Shown piece after piece: positions 8,937 through 18,900 of a stretch of 64,000 bases of DNA. Source of the DNA: UBA8437 sp964646205 (GTDB lineage: Bacteria > Planctomycetota > Planctomycetia > Planctomycetales > Planctomycetaceae); contig CAZYAZ010000021.1 in NCBI GenBank assembly GCA_964646205.1, forward strand, positions 1-64,000, in the 5' to 3' direction. A program made the position numbers and the translations under genes. Positions within the stretch are counted from its first letter, which is position 1. Each line of letters starts with the position of its first letter. The notes under the pieces are model-generated. The model did not search any database. It was not told the origin of the DNA and saw only the letters and a program-made list of their open reading frames with translations.

Positions 8937-10805
8937 ATGACGCGTATGTCGACGGCACTCACACTGCTTCTGCTGGCGATGATCACAACCGGCAGTTCTG
9001 CCACTGCGGCACCGGCGGCCCAACGCCCGAATTTCCTGTTCCTCGTTTCAGAGGACAATTCGATTCACTACCTCAGGCTGTACGGTGCCAAAAACGGGAA
9101 GACACCGACAATCGACGGCCTGGCACAAAACGGACTCGTTTTCAATCACGCCTTCTCTTGTAGTCCCGTCTGCTCGGTGGCCCGCTCCACTCTCGCCACA
9201 GGTATTTTTGCTCCCCGCGGCGGATTTCAGTACCACCGCAAAATCAAGCCGGCCACTCTTCCGGCCGGTTTTCTCCCGTGGTCGGCAGTGCTCAAGCAAG
9301 CCGGTTATTACACCACGAACCGCCGGAAGACCGACTACAACTTCAAGTTCCCCATCAAGCGCCTCTGGAACGCATCGTCAGCCAAGGCGTCATGGAGAAA
9401 TCGACCAACAAAACAGACCCCGTTCTTCCACATGCAGTCCTTTGGCCAATCGCACGAGAGTTCGTTGCATTTCCCCAAGTCGCAATTGAAAACTCCCACA
9501 ACCGTTTCGCCCAAAGACGTCACGCTGGCTCCCTACCATCCCGACACAACAACGTTTCGTTACACCCACGCCCGGTATTTCGACCGCATGGGAGTCATTG
9601 ACCAACAGGTCAAAAGGGTCCTCGCCCAACTCACCGCCGACGGACTACTCGAGGACACTTTCGTATTTTACTTCGGTGATCACGGTGGAGTTCTCCCCCG
9701 CAGCAAAGGATACGCCTACGAGAGTGGTCTCCACGTCCCCCTGGTGGTTCGCATCCCCAACAACTTCCGCCATCTCGTCGACCACAAACCCGGCAGCCGG
9801 CTCGACGGATTCGTCAGTTTCATCGACTTTGGGCCAACCGTCCTGCACCTGGCGGGCCTCGGAATCGACAACCAAGTGGACGGACGTCCCTTTCTGGGGC
9901 CCAGCATACCAGCCCGCGTTCTCGCCACACGGGACGAGGCCTTCGGTTATGCCGACCGTTTCGACGAAAAGTACGACCATGTTCGCACGCTACGTAAGGG
10001 CCGTTTTGCCTACGTCCGCAACTACCAGGGGTTCTACCCGGACGGCCTGCAGAACAACTATCGATACCGCATGCTGGCATTCAAGGAATGGCGAGCGCTC
10101 AACAAGGCAGGACAACTCAACCCCGCGCAGAAACAATTCTTCCTTCCCCGGCCCGCCGAACAACTTTTCGACCTCCAGTCCGACCCACATCAAGTTGCCA
10201 ACCTCGCAGGCAAACCGGAACATTTGGAGACCTTGTTGGACCTCCGTGGCCGACTCCGAAAACAGATCGTGAAGATCAACGACCTGAGCCTCTACCCCGA
10301 AAGCCACCAGGTCACCCACATGCTCGACGCCCCCATAACTTTTGGCCGAGCCCACCACGACGAAATCGCGGTCTTGCTCGACATCGCCGACTTGCCGTTG
10401 GCCCCGCTCGAGACAGCCCTTCACGCCCTCCCAACCCACTTGCGTTCAAAGAACCCCTGGCACCGCTACTGGGCCTGCCAGGCGGTAGCACTCATCGGAC
10501 AACCGGCCTCCCAGTTATCGGTCGCAGTCGGGGAGTGCCTGCGGGACCCACACCCCATGGTTCGCCTCCGCGCCGCAGAAGCCCTGGCGACAATTGGGAT
10601 AACCAAACCGGACCCGTTGCCGCATCTCTACGCCGTTTTGAACAGCGTTCCGACAGAAGCCGAAGCACTACTGGTCCTCAACACGTTGGTCTTTCTCCAG
10701 GACCACCGCGGTTTGAAGGTCGCCCAGGATCAACTTCACCCCATGTTTCCGGGAGGCCAGGTTGCTCGGCGTCTCGATTACTTCAAAACTCTCAACGTCA
10801 AGTAG
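8937..10805 (+). CDS. Secreted sulfatase with C-terminal HEAT-like repeats
   Basis: This is a family S1 sulfatase of 622 residues. The ATG at 8937 gives a clean signal peptide (hydrophobic stretch around residues 7-17, Ala-rich cleavage region near residue 25). The core begins RPNFLFLVSEDNS, where E39-D40 replaces the more common Asp-Asp metal pair. The formylglycine motif is C79-S-V-A-R83, with Val in place of the usual Pro. FGDHGG provides further metal ligands. After the sulfatase core, about 130 C-terminal residues form HEAT-like repeats (RYWACQAVALIGQP, MVRLRAAEALATIG). A protein-interaction role for that tail is inference. The stop overlaps that of the convergent esterase gene by eight bases. 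Confidence 0.9.
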   Translation: MTRMSTALTLLLLAMITTGSSATAAPAAQRPNFLFLVSEDNSIHYLRLYGAKNGKTPTIDGLAQNGLVFNHAFSCSPVCSVARSTLATGIFAPRGGFQYHRKIKPATLPAGFLPWSAVLKQAGYYTTNRRKTDYNFKFPIKRLWNASSAKASWRNRPTKQTPFFHMQSFGQSHESSLHFPKSQLKTPTTVSPKDVTLAPYHPDTTTFRYTHARYFDRMGVIDQQVKRVLAQLTADGLLEDTFVFYFGDHGGVLPRSKGYAYESGLHVPLVVRIPNNFRHLVDHKPGSRLDGFVSFIDFGPTVLHLAGLGIDNQVDGRPFLGPSIPARVLATRDEAFGYADRFDEKYDHVRTLRKGRFAYVRNYQGFYPDGLQNNYRYRMLAFKEWRALNKAGQLNPAQKQFFLPRPAEQLFDLQSDPHQVANLAGKPEHLETLLDLRGRLRKQIVKINDLSLYPESHQVTHMLDAPITFGRAHHDEIAVLLDIADLPLAPLETALHALPTHLRSKNPWHRYWACQAVALIGQPASQLSVAVGECLRDPHPMVRLRAAEALATIGITKPDPLPHLYAVLNSVPTEAEALLVLNTLVFLQDHRGLKVAQDQLHPMFPGGQVARRLDYFKTLNVK

Positions 10806-11730
10806 CCTTTGACACCCCTAGCTGGCGGACTTGGTGCCCCACTCTCGCGATCACCTCGTCCACCTCAGCAAACCGGTCGCCGTGCATGAGAAAACCGTGC
10901 AACACACCGGGAACACATTCTCGTATCACGCTCACCCCGGCGTCTTCCATTGCAACAGCATAGGCATCCCCCTCGTCCCGCAAGGTGTCATACTCCGCCG
11001 TCACCACATACGCCGGCGGCAACCCCGCCAACGACTTGGCTCTCAGCGGTGATGCAAGAGGTTGCGTGGGATCCTGCCCACCCATGTACTGCTGCCAAAA
11101 CCATCGCATCGCCTCCCGCTCGAGTCCATGACCTTCGGCGAACTCGAGGTACGACGGGGTATCGAGATTGGCATCGGTAACGGGATACAGCAAGACCTGG
11201 TAATCGACCGGCCCGTCCCCCGTTGCCAGCGCCTGCTGGGCAACCACCGCCGCAAGATTTCCACCCGCACTGTCGCCACAGACGGCGGTGATTCCGTTCA
11301 CCCCCCAATCTTGGCGACACTCGACCGCCCACTTCAAAGCCGACATGCAGTCGTCGACAGCAGCTGGCCACACCGATTCAGGTGCCAGCCGATAATCCAC
11401 AGACACGACAACCGCCGAACACGAATTCGCCAGTTTCCGACAAACCTCTTCATGGCTCTCAATCGAACCGATCACCCAACCGCCTCCGTGAAAAAAGACG
11501 ACCAGATTGTTCGGCTCGACCATTTCATTTCGCGAGTGATAACGGCGGACACGCACCGGCCCCCCCCGCCCATCAAAATGGTCATCAACAACGAGCTCCA
11601 CCTCTGTCAGTGGCTCCTCGGCAGCGACCAACCGCTCCCTGGCCTCAGCCACGGACTGGGTATAAATCGGAGGGAGGCCCATTGCGGCCAATTCCTCCAG
11701 CATGCGTACGGACTCAGGATGCAGCGTCAT
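10798..11730 (-). CDS. Alpha/beta hydrolase, hormone-sensitive-lipase type
   Basis: This is a cytoplasmic esterase of the HSL group (family IV). The oxyanion motif HGGGW is at residues 81-85. The nucleophile is S154 in GDSAGGN, D248 lies in AEYDTLRDEGD and H278 in VLHGF. The length of 310 residues is typical. The ATG at 11730 was chosen over an upstream frame extension to 11832 because homology begins there and a purine-rich AAAGGTCAGG lies just upstream. No signal peptide is visible. It acts on small esters, but the natural substrate cannot be read from the sequence. It stands alone on this strand, divergent from the next gene. Confidence 0.9.
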   Translation of the reverse strand: MTLHPESVRMLEELAAMGLPPIYTQSVAEARERLVAAEEPLTEVELVVDDHFDGRGGPVRVRRYHSRNEMVEPNNLVVFFHGGGWVIGSIESHEEVCRKLANSCSAVVVSVDYRLAPESVWPAAVDDCMSALKWAVECRQDWGVNGITAVCGDSAGGNLAAVVAQQALATGDGPVDYQVLLYPVTDANLDTPSYLEFAEGHGLEREAMRWFWQQYMGGQDPTQPLASPLRAKSLAGLPPAYVVTAEYDTLRDEGDAYAVAMEDAGVSVIRECVPGVLHGFLMHGDRFAEVDEVIARVGHQVRQLGVSKAT

Positions 11731-11925
11731 CGCCTGACCTTTTTTCGAGTTCTTCCGATCGAGGGCCGGCGAACATAATAAACCTCTGAGCCGCCGACCG
11801 ACCACCGCGCCACGGTCCATTCCGCACGCCACAGCAACATCGTGCGATGAATGTCACACCGCGTTTCCGTAGTATGTCTCCCCTCCCTTAAGTGCCACAC
11901 CTCTTTCACGGTCGACTGACATCCC

Positions 11926-13014
11926 ATGCCGTTTTTCAGACATCTCTGCGTTGCCGTCGCGGTCTCCCAGGCAATTGCTGTTTGTGCGGACCCGCAACGC
12001 GGCGTGACGACTTATGACGATCACGTCGGGTTGATGCATATCCGCGATGCAAAGGGAAACAGTCACCCCATCCGTTCGCAACGAGACTGGCACACCAGGC
12101 GCCGCCATATCCTGCAAGGCCTGCAAAAAGTCATGGGCCGTCTGCCCGACCGTTCACATCAAACCTCCCTCGACATGCGCCTGGTCGAATCGATTCGACT
12201 CGGCAAACTGACGCGAAAACAAATCACCTATCAAACCGATCGCACCGGGCGTGTCGCGGCCTACCTTTTCCTTCCCGAAGCCACCCCGCAATCAACTCCC
12301 GGCCCGGCAGTCCTTTGCCTGCAACAAACAAACCGTTCCGGAAAACTTGAAGCGGCGGGAATCGCTGGCAATCCTGAATTGGCCCATGCTCTTCACCTGG
12401 CCCGCCGTGGATACGTGACACTGGCGCCCGACTACCCGGGATTTGGTGAATCGGATTACGACTTTGCGTCCCGACACGGTTACGCCAGCGGGAGCATGAA
12501 AGCCGTTTGGGACAACATCCGTTCGGTCGACTTGATGCTGACCTTGAAACAGGTCGACCCAACACGAATCGGTGTCATCGGGCATTCACTGGGTGGTCAT
12601 AACGCCATGTTCACGGCAGCGTTCGACAATCGCCTGCGAGTGATTGTTTCCAACAGTGGGTTCACCCGCTTCCACAAAGACGATGTCCCCTCGTGGACCG
12701 GAAATCGTTACATGCCTTTGATAAAAATCCGATACGGCAACGACGCCAACCGAATCCCGTTCGATTTCCCGGAAATCATCGGGAGTTTCGCGCCACGTCC
12801 GTTCCTTGCCATTGCGCCGAAACGCGACCGGGATTTTGATTACACAGGTGTACTGGATTCGATTGATGCGGCCCGTCCCGTCTATCGGCTCTTCGCCGCC
12901 ACCACCTCGCTCCAGGCTGCCTACCCGGACGTCAAACACTCGTTTCCCGCCGATTCTCGTGCACGTGCCGATAAGTTTTTGGACACGCACCTCCACCACA
13001 CCCCCACCAAGTGA
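11926..13014 (+). CDS. Secreted alpha/beta hydrolase (dienelactone hydrolase/acetyl xylan esterase-like)
   Basis: This 362-residue protein has an N-terminal signal peptide (hydrophobic residues 5-20). An alpha/beta hydrolase core follows, with RRGYVTLAPDYPGFGESD before the nucleophile elbow GHSLGGHN (S221) and DVKHSF near the C-terminus supplying the probable catalytic His. The family is usually annotated as dienelactone hydrolase or acetyl xylan esterase. The exported location favours deacylation of polysaccharides or oligomers. I saw no convincing RBS. A promoter-like sequence for the next gene overlaps its stop codon. Confidence 0.85.
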   Translation: MPFFRHLCVAVAVSQAIAVCADPQRGVTTYDDHVGLMHIRDAKGNSHPIRSQRDWHTRRRHILQGLQKVMGRLPDRSHQTSLDMRLVESIRLGKLTRKQITYQTDRTGRVAAYLFLPEATPQSTPGPAVLCLQQTNRSGKLEAAGIAGNPELAHALHLARRGYVTLAPDYPGFGESDYDFASRHGYASGSMKAVWDNIRSVDLMLTLKQVDPTRIGVIGHSLGGHNAMFTAAFDNRLRVIVSNSGFTRFHKDDVPSWTGNRYMPLIKIRYGNDANRIPFDFPEIIGSFAPRPFLAIAPKRDRDFDYTGVLDSIDAARPVYRLFAATTSLQAAYPDVKHSFPADSRARADKFLDTHLHHTPTK

Positions 13015-13040
13015 CATTCACAACACACTCGTCGTAGAAT
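13011..13040 (+). promoter_or_regulatory. Candidate sigma70-type promoter
   Basis: GTGACA (5 of 6 consensus) is followed after 18 bases by TAGAAT (5 of 6). It overlaps the stop codon of the upstream hydrolase and lies 50 bases before the Gfo/Idh/MocA start, so it could drive that gene and the sulfatase behind it. This is a visual match only. Confidence 0.4.
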
Positions 13041-13089
13041 TTGGGCGAGTGACACCAATCCCGTATTTCGGTCGTTCCGAGAACCACCC

Positions 13090-14394
13090 ATGCCCTCATC
13101 CACTCGCCGACATTTTCTTCAAGCCACTTCGACGGCGGCCGCTTCGTTGTCCTTGGCGTCTTACGTTCACGCTAACGCCGATGCGACGAAACCTGTCCGC
13201 GTCGCATTGATCGGTTGCGGAGGGCGCGGCAGCTACCTCGCCGGAGTCTTTCAGTCACAACCGGGGGTGTCCCTGACCTGGGTCTGCGATGTGGATACGG
13301 CGAGATTGCAACGCGGTAAGAAACTTGCGAGAGGGACGGTCCAGGCCAGTAATGACCTCCGAAAAGTTCTTTCAGATGAGACGCTTGATGCTTGTATCGT
13401 CGCCACCCCAGACCACTGGCATGCGCCAGCAGCAATCTTGGCCTGCGAAGCCGGCAAGCATGTTTATGTCGAGAAACCGTGTTCTCACAACGTCCGCGAA
13501 GGTCGGTTGCTGGTCGAATCGGCTCGGCGTAACAAACGGGTTGTCCAACACGGCACCCAGGTACGCAGCACACCAATGATGATTGATGCCGTCGGATTGC
13601 TCCGGGACGGAATCATCGGCGACGTGAAAGTCAGCAAGGCGTGGAATATCCAGCGCCGCGGGAACATTGGCAAAGGCAAACCCGGCACACCACCAGCCAC
13701 CCTGGACTACAACAACTGGGTGGGCCCCGCCGAATTCATCCCTTACCAGGCCAACAGGACGCATTCAGGTTGGCACTGGTGGTACCACTTCGGCACCGGA
13801 GACATGGGCAATGATGGTGTGCACGACATCGACTACGCCCGTTGGGGACTCGGTGTCGACACGCACCCATCAACCGTCGCCGCTGCCGGAGGCAAGTTTT
13901 TCTTTGACGACGACCAGCAATTCGCTGACACCCAACAGGTGTCATTCCAGTATCCCGGCAACGGAGCAACCGGCGACCAAAAACTTCTTGTTTACGAACA
14001 GCGGCTCTGGTCGACCAATTACCCTCACAACGTTGATAGCGGAGTGGAGTTCTACGGCACCAAGGGCCAGATGTTCCTGAGCCGACGTGGAAAAATCGCT
14101 GTCTACGGAGAGCGGAACCGACGGATCGAAGTCAACGTGACACCAGGTGAACAAAACGCCGGAAAACATGTCGCCAACTTTGTCCATTGTGTACGAACCG
14201 GCGACACCCCCAACGGTGACATTGGGCTTGGTCACTTGACCACATCACTATGCCACCTGGGCAACGTCGCGACACGACTGGGACGATCGTTCCAATTTGA
14301 CCCGAAAACCGAACAAGCCGTTGGCGATCCGGAGGCCAACGCTTTGATGTCTCGCCCCTACCGGGATCACTGGGGCAAACCCAAGGAAGCCTGA
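13090..14394 (+). CDS. Tat-exported Gfo/Idh/MocA-family oxidoreductase
   Basis: This 434-residue protein begins with a twin-arginine leader (RRHFLQATSTAAASLSLAS), so it is probably exported folded with its NAD(P) bound, as known for Zymomonas glucose-fructose oxidoreductase. The Rossmann motif is VALIGCGGRGSYL. The family active-site motif follows as VEKPCSHNV, and a conserved HDIDYARWGLG segment lies in the C-terminal domain. The substrate is likely a sugar or sugar acid, but this is not determinable. The stop codon overlaps the start of the following sulfatase (TGATG), so the two are translationally coupled and may act on the same substrate. Confidence 0.92.
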   Translation: MPSSTRRHFLQATSTAAASLSLASYVHANADATKPVRVALIGCGGRGSYLAGVFQSQPGVSLTWVCDVDTARLQRGKKLARGTVQASNDLRKVLSDETLDACIVATPDHWHAPAAILACEAGKHVYVEKPCSHNVREGRLLVESARRNKRVVQHGTQVRSTPMMIDAVGLLRDGIIGDVKVSKAWNIQRRGNIGKGKPGTPPATLDYNNWVGPAEFIPYQANRTHSGWHWWYHFGTGDMGNDGVHDIDYARWGLGVDTHPSTVAAAGGKFFFDDDQQFADTQQVSFQYPGNGATGDQKLLVYEQRLWSTNYPHNVDSGVEFYGTKGQMFLSRRGKIAVYGERNRRIEVNVTPGEQNAGKHVANFVHCVRTGDTPNGDIGLGHLTTSLCHLGNVATRLGRSFQFDPKTEQAVGDPEANALMSRPYRDHWGKPKEA

Positions 14395-15944
14395 TGAACC
14401 GTATTCTCACATTCTGTCTGCTCATCGTCACCGTCGGCCCGGCCCCCACCACCGAAGCCAAGCCCCGGCCGAACATCCTGTTCATCTACACCGATGACCA
14501 ATCTCATCGAACCGTCAGTTGTTATCCCGAGTCATACAAATTTGCAGACACACCCAATATCGACGCCTTGGCAAAAAAAGGCATCCGATTCACCCATGCC
14601 TACATCGGCACATGGTGTTTGCCGTCCCGGGCGGCACTGCTCACCGGACACCATCCGTACGGAGTCAAATCGTTGCGGATGGAAGGCAAGTATCCCGGCA
14701 GCACATATGACCCAAAACAAGCTCCGTTCTGGCCGTCCGTCTTTCGTAAAAACGGTTACCAGACCGCGCAGATCGGCAAATGGCACACCGGCACCGACAC
14801 CGGGTTTGGCCGTGATTGGGATTACCAGGTTGTCTGGAACCGCCCTCGGCACCCGAACAATTCTGGGCACTATTTCTACGACCAGTTGATCGAAACCAAC
14901 GGTGGCAAAGCGACCCTGACCAAGGGGTACTCGACTGACAATTACACCAACTGGGCGGTCAATTATATCCAGGGCGAAAATCGCAAGGCTGACAAACCCT
15001 GGTATCTCTGGCTCTGCTACGGTGCCGTCCACGGCCCATTCACGCCCGCCAAGAGGCACCTGGACATTTACCCCGACATCCGTGTCCCCACGCCCAAGGA
15101 CATCTTCCCACCGCGGCCCGGCAAGCCGGACTACATGCAGAAAATCGAATATTGGGTCAAAGACAAAAATGGTCGACCGGAACTCAAGGGAGGCCAATTC
15201 GGAGGGCAAACCGTCGAGGGAACCAGGGGAATTCATGGCAACACACTGACCGACTGGGTTCGGCAATATCACCAGGGTGTGCGAGCTCTTGACGAATCAG
15301 TTGGCACACTGATCAAAACCCTCAAGGCCACCGGACAGTACGAGAACACCCTTGTCGTATTCACATCCGACCAGGGATTCGGCTGGGGCCAGCACGGTTT
15401 TTGCCGAAAAATTGCTCCTTACGACGGAACCATCCGTTCACCGCTGATCGTCAGCATGCCTGGCCGGATCCCCCAGGGAAAAATCTGCCGGCACCCGGTG
15501 GCTGGAGTCGACCTCGTGCCGACTTTCTTCCGTTTCGCGAACATGGCTCTTCCCTGGGAAATGCATGGCCACGACTTGAGTCCGTTACTGCGAAAACCCG
15601 GATCAAAATGGGATCACCCCACGCTCGCCATCTATACCCAACGCAAATACGGAGACGACACCAACACGATCCCTCCCCAGTCATCCTCTCTTGATTCCGG
15701 AGGGGTCCCCTGGTGGGTCTCACTGGCCAAGGGCCGATACAAGTACATCCGGACAATGGAAGCCAACCAGATCGAGGAACTTTACGATCTGAAAAAGGAT
15801 CCCGACGAACTCAAGAACCTGGCTCTTGAGGCGGACCACGGAAAACGGCTCACTCGGTTCAGGCGCGCCACCATCCAGGAACTCACGCGGACCAAGGCCG
15901 GCCTGGTCACACAACTGCCAGCAGTTCGCACAACCGGCCGTTAG
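14394..15944 (+). CDS. Secreted sulfatase, S1 family
   Basis: This is a 516-residue sulfatase with a signal peptide (hydrophobic residues 4-15). Metal ligands D34-D35 lie in FIYTDDQSH. The formylglycine motif is C75-L-P-S-R79 and is followed by AALLTG. The strand bearing the second metal pair is VVFTSDQGFGWGQHG. The enzyme should hydrolyse sulfate esters of a carbohydrate after maturation by a formylglycine-generating enzyme, which is not encoded in this window. The C-terminus has the usual ELYDLKKDPDELKNLA signature. The start overlaps the oxidoreductase stop. The stop overlaps by four bases the stop of the convergent heme protein gene. Confidence 0.93.
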   Translation: MNRILTFCLLIVTVGPAPTTEAKPRPNILFIYTDDQSHRTVSCYPESYKFADTPNIDALAKKGIRFTHAYIGTWCLPSRAALLTGHHPYGVKSLRMEGKYPGSTYDPKQAPFWPSVFRKNGYQTAQIGKWHTGTDTGFGRDWDYQVVWNRPRHPNNSGHYFYDQLIETNGGKATLTKGYSTDNYTNWAVNYIQGENRKADKPWYLWLCYGAVHGPFTPAKRHLDIYPDIRVPTPKDIFPPRPGKPDYMQKIEYWVKDKNGRPELKGGQFGGQTVEGTRGIHGNTLTDWVRQYHQGVRALDESVGTLIKTLKATGQYENTLVVFTSDQGFGWGQHGFCRKIAPYDGTIRSPLIVSMPGRIPQGKICRHPVAGVDLVPTFFRFANMALPWEMHGHDLSPLLRKPGSKWDHPTLAIYTQRKYGDDTNTIPPQSSSLDSGGVPWWVSLAKGRYKYIRTMEANQIEELYDLKKDPDELKNLALEADHGKRLTRFRRATIQELTRTKAGLVTQLPAVRTTGR

Positions 15945-18900
15945 TCACCCTGTCGCGACGTTTTCGGCTTCAGGCTCATCAGGAATGCAGTCACATCCGC
16001 AACCTGTCGTGGCGTTAGCAACCGTTCGAATGATGGCATCGGTGAGATCTTTTGGCTGAGTCTCTCGTCGACCTCCGCCTTGCGAACAACAAGTTCGCCA
16101 CCGTCCGGCTGTAATAATGTGAGTGCCGTACCGGTCTCCTCTTTCAGGATCCCGGTGTGAGTTTTCCCTCCGTCGGTCACCACCAGAAGCATCCGAAATC
16201 CTTCCTTCACTTCGACACTCGGATCGAGGATCGACGTCACCACTTTTTTCGGATCGGCTTGCTTCACGACACTGCCCAGGTCGGGTCCGAATCCCAGTCC
16301 CTGCTTGGCATTGGTCCGGTGGCACTTTGAACACCCCGCCCCACCTGTAGCAAAGAACAAGGCTTTGCCACGTTCCGCGTCCCCTTGGGCCAGGTGTGGA
16401 AGGACAGCAGCAACGGTCGTGGCACGTTCCAGCCGTCGCAAACCGGCCGGACGGACAACAACCAGGTAATTCGATTTGTTTTCACCAAGGCCATCGTCGG
16501 TATTTCCGCCAACAACGATCCTCCCGGCCGGCCACTTTCGCTCGTACAGCCGAAACACAGCGTCACTGGTTGTCACCAATGCGTCCGTCCGCTGGTAGGC
16601 ACCTGCTCCTTCCAAGGCCATCCAGGACGGTGGCTTTGGAATGCGAGTGTCATGCCCCACAAAAAGGGTGACCGGTATCACGGTGTCGATCTCCAAAAAC
16701 CTTGCTGCCCTCGAGGAGGAATCCTCGTTCGACGTCTGGACAATCAATGCACCCCGAAACCCTTCCGGAATCTTCTTGAAGACATATGTACGATCGGTGT
16801 AAACGCGGCTTCCGACAGACAGACCTCCATCCACAATCCTGTACGGATTTCCACTCCCGGCCCTCGCAGCAATCACCCCACTGCGACTTGCCGATTCAAT
16901 TGCCGACAATCGTGTGAACCGGTAGACGCCAACCGGCCCCACGCGTTGCTCACCGACAAATACAGCCAGTTTCAGTACGACACTACGTGAAACCACCTGC
17001 GATCCGTTCCACACCGGCGATCGCATCGTGGGAACCGTCCCATCAAGGCTGTAATACACACGGCTGGGTTTCACTCCTGGCTCAACGGCGACGGCGACAC
17101 GGTCCCGGAATTCCCCACCCGGTGGCGTCACTCTCACCAGCGGCTTACCCGCCCCGCGAGCCATCCACAAAGCCGCAACTCCTCGCACCCTCGGATCCTT
17201 ATCTTCGACCAGAGGCTTCACCGTGTCGGCACGCAACCTGTTCCCTTCGGCCAATGCCAGCAAAGCCGCCAGGCGAACACCCCCGGACCGGTGTCCGAGG
17301 TCCGTCTTCAATGCCGACGGCGATGCCAACAAGCGGAGTGCCTGCCATCCCGCGTAAAACACAATCCGGTCCGCCTCCACTGCCAAACGGCCTCGCAATA
17401 CCGGCAAAGCCGATTTCTGGCGAGCCCGCCGAATCGCCAGGACCGCCGCCAAACGAACCCGCGGTTCCGAGTCGGACAACGCAGCGACCACCTCGCGGGG
17501 CAAGACCCGGCGCCGAGCAACCTTTCGAACCCTGTACGCCAGACCACGAAGCGCCTGGACCCGAAGATTGACAGAACGCTCCGAAAGCACCCATTTCGCG
17601 ATGTGACGATCAATGGACACGTCGCCCAACTCAATTCGCGTCACTGCCCAAGCAACCCACGTCTCGACGCGTTGAGTATTGCGGCCCTGATTCAATGACT
17701 CAACCAGATACGGCAGAACCTTCCGACCACGGCGGATCAATTCGTCCTGAACTTCGCACCGTCTCGCCTCAATCGAAGTCCCCAGGGCTCCAACCAAGGC
17801 GTCAACAGACATTTTCTGTACGCGAGGTGTCGGTGAACTGGTGACGGGCGTCCGCTTCTCCCAGGAAACCCGAAAAACACGTCCCGCGTTGGTTTGCTGC
17901 CCCTGTTGGTCAAAGACGGCTCCGTATTCATTGCCCCACCCGAGAATGTACAGGCACCCATCGGGTCCGACTTCGATATCCGTCGGCTTGTACAAACTAT
18001 TGCCGCCACGGACGAATTCCCTCCATTCGCCTCCCTCCGGTTCCAGCAACGCGCCGTTCCACCGCGGCCGGTAATAGAAAGTCGTCCTTCGCAACCAGTC
18101 GTTGAAGAACCAGACCCCCCGAAACGGCATGGGAAACCGAGGATCGTCATAAAACGTCATTCCCGTACCAGAACCGTGGAACACAGGCCCACTAATTCGC
18201 GCTGTCGGCAAGTGATCTTTTCCACTCCAGTGCGAACTCCAGGAATGTCCCCACCCATAATGCGATCCGAAGAAGGGGTTGAACACACGGTCCCCCTCAT
18301 TCTGGTCATTGTCCGTACCTTGAAAATTGAATCCGCTGTCAAAGGCAATGTCCCAGGGATTCCGAAACCCACGCGAAACGATCTCGAGGTTGTGACCACC
18401 GTCGTCACACACCAACACACCGCCCTCGCGGCCCCAATCGTCACTGGGATCGTGGTAGTTCTTTTTGTATCCCGCAGCGTTGGAGACACGTGGACTGGGA
18501 AACTCCGGCGCACCCGCCGGCGATTCAACGCCCCACAATTCACGGAAGGGCAGGGGAGCCAACCGCCCGGGACGAGTCAAACCCTTGGAATTCCCCTTGG
18601 ACATGTACAGCCGCCCGTCAGGCCCCCAGCGGAGCCCATGAAGCCCGTGCTCGAGATTGCCAAGGTCTGTATAGACACGGACATACCTGTCCGCCACACC
18701 GTCACCGTCCTCATCACGCACGACGGTCAGATCTGGCGAATTGGCAATCCAAAGATCTCGGCCGTGCCATGCCAGGCCCTGGATACTGTTCAACCCGGTG
18801 GCAAAGACCTGCCGCTTGTCATAGTTCCCGTCAGCATCGGTATCCCGAAGAAGAAAGACACTGTCCCCAGGAGTGTCCGGTTTCGGGTTACGGTATTGCG

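Noticed and set aside
9171..9185. The C-S-V-A-R sulfatase motif as evidence of a dead enzyme
   Set aside because: Surrounding sulfatase signatures are intact and I recall the same motif in a recurrent sulfatase subgroup, so it looks like a family variant rather than decay.
10088..10963. 291-codon frame overlapping the sulfatase C-terminus
   Set aside because: Very Pro/Arg/Ser-rich shadow of the sulfatase in another frame, running on into the esterase gene.
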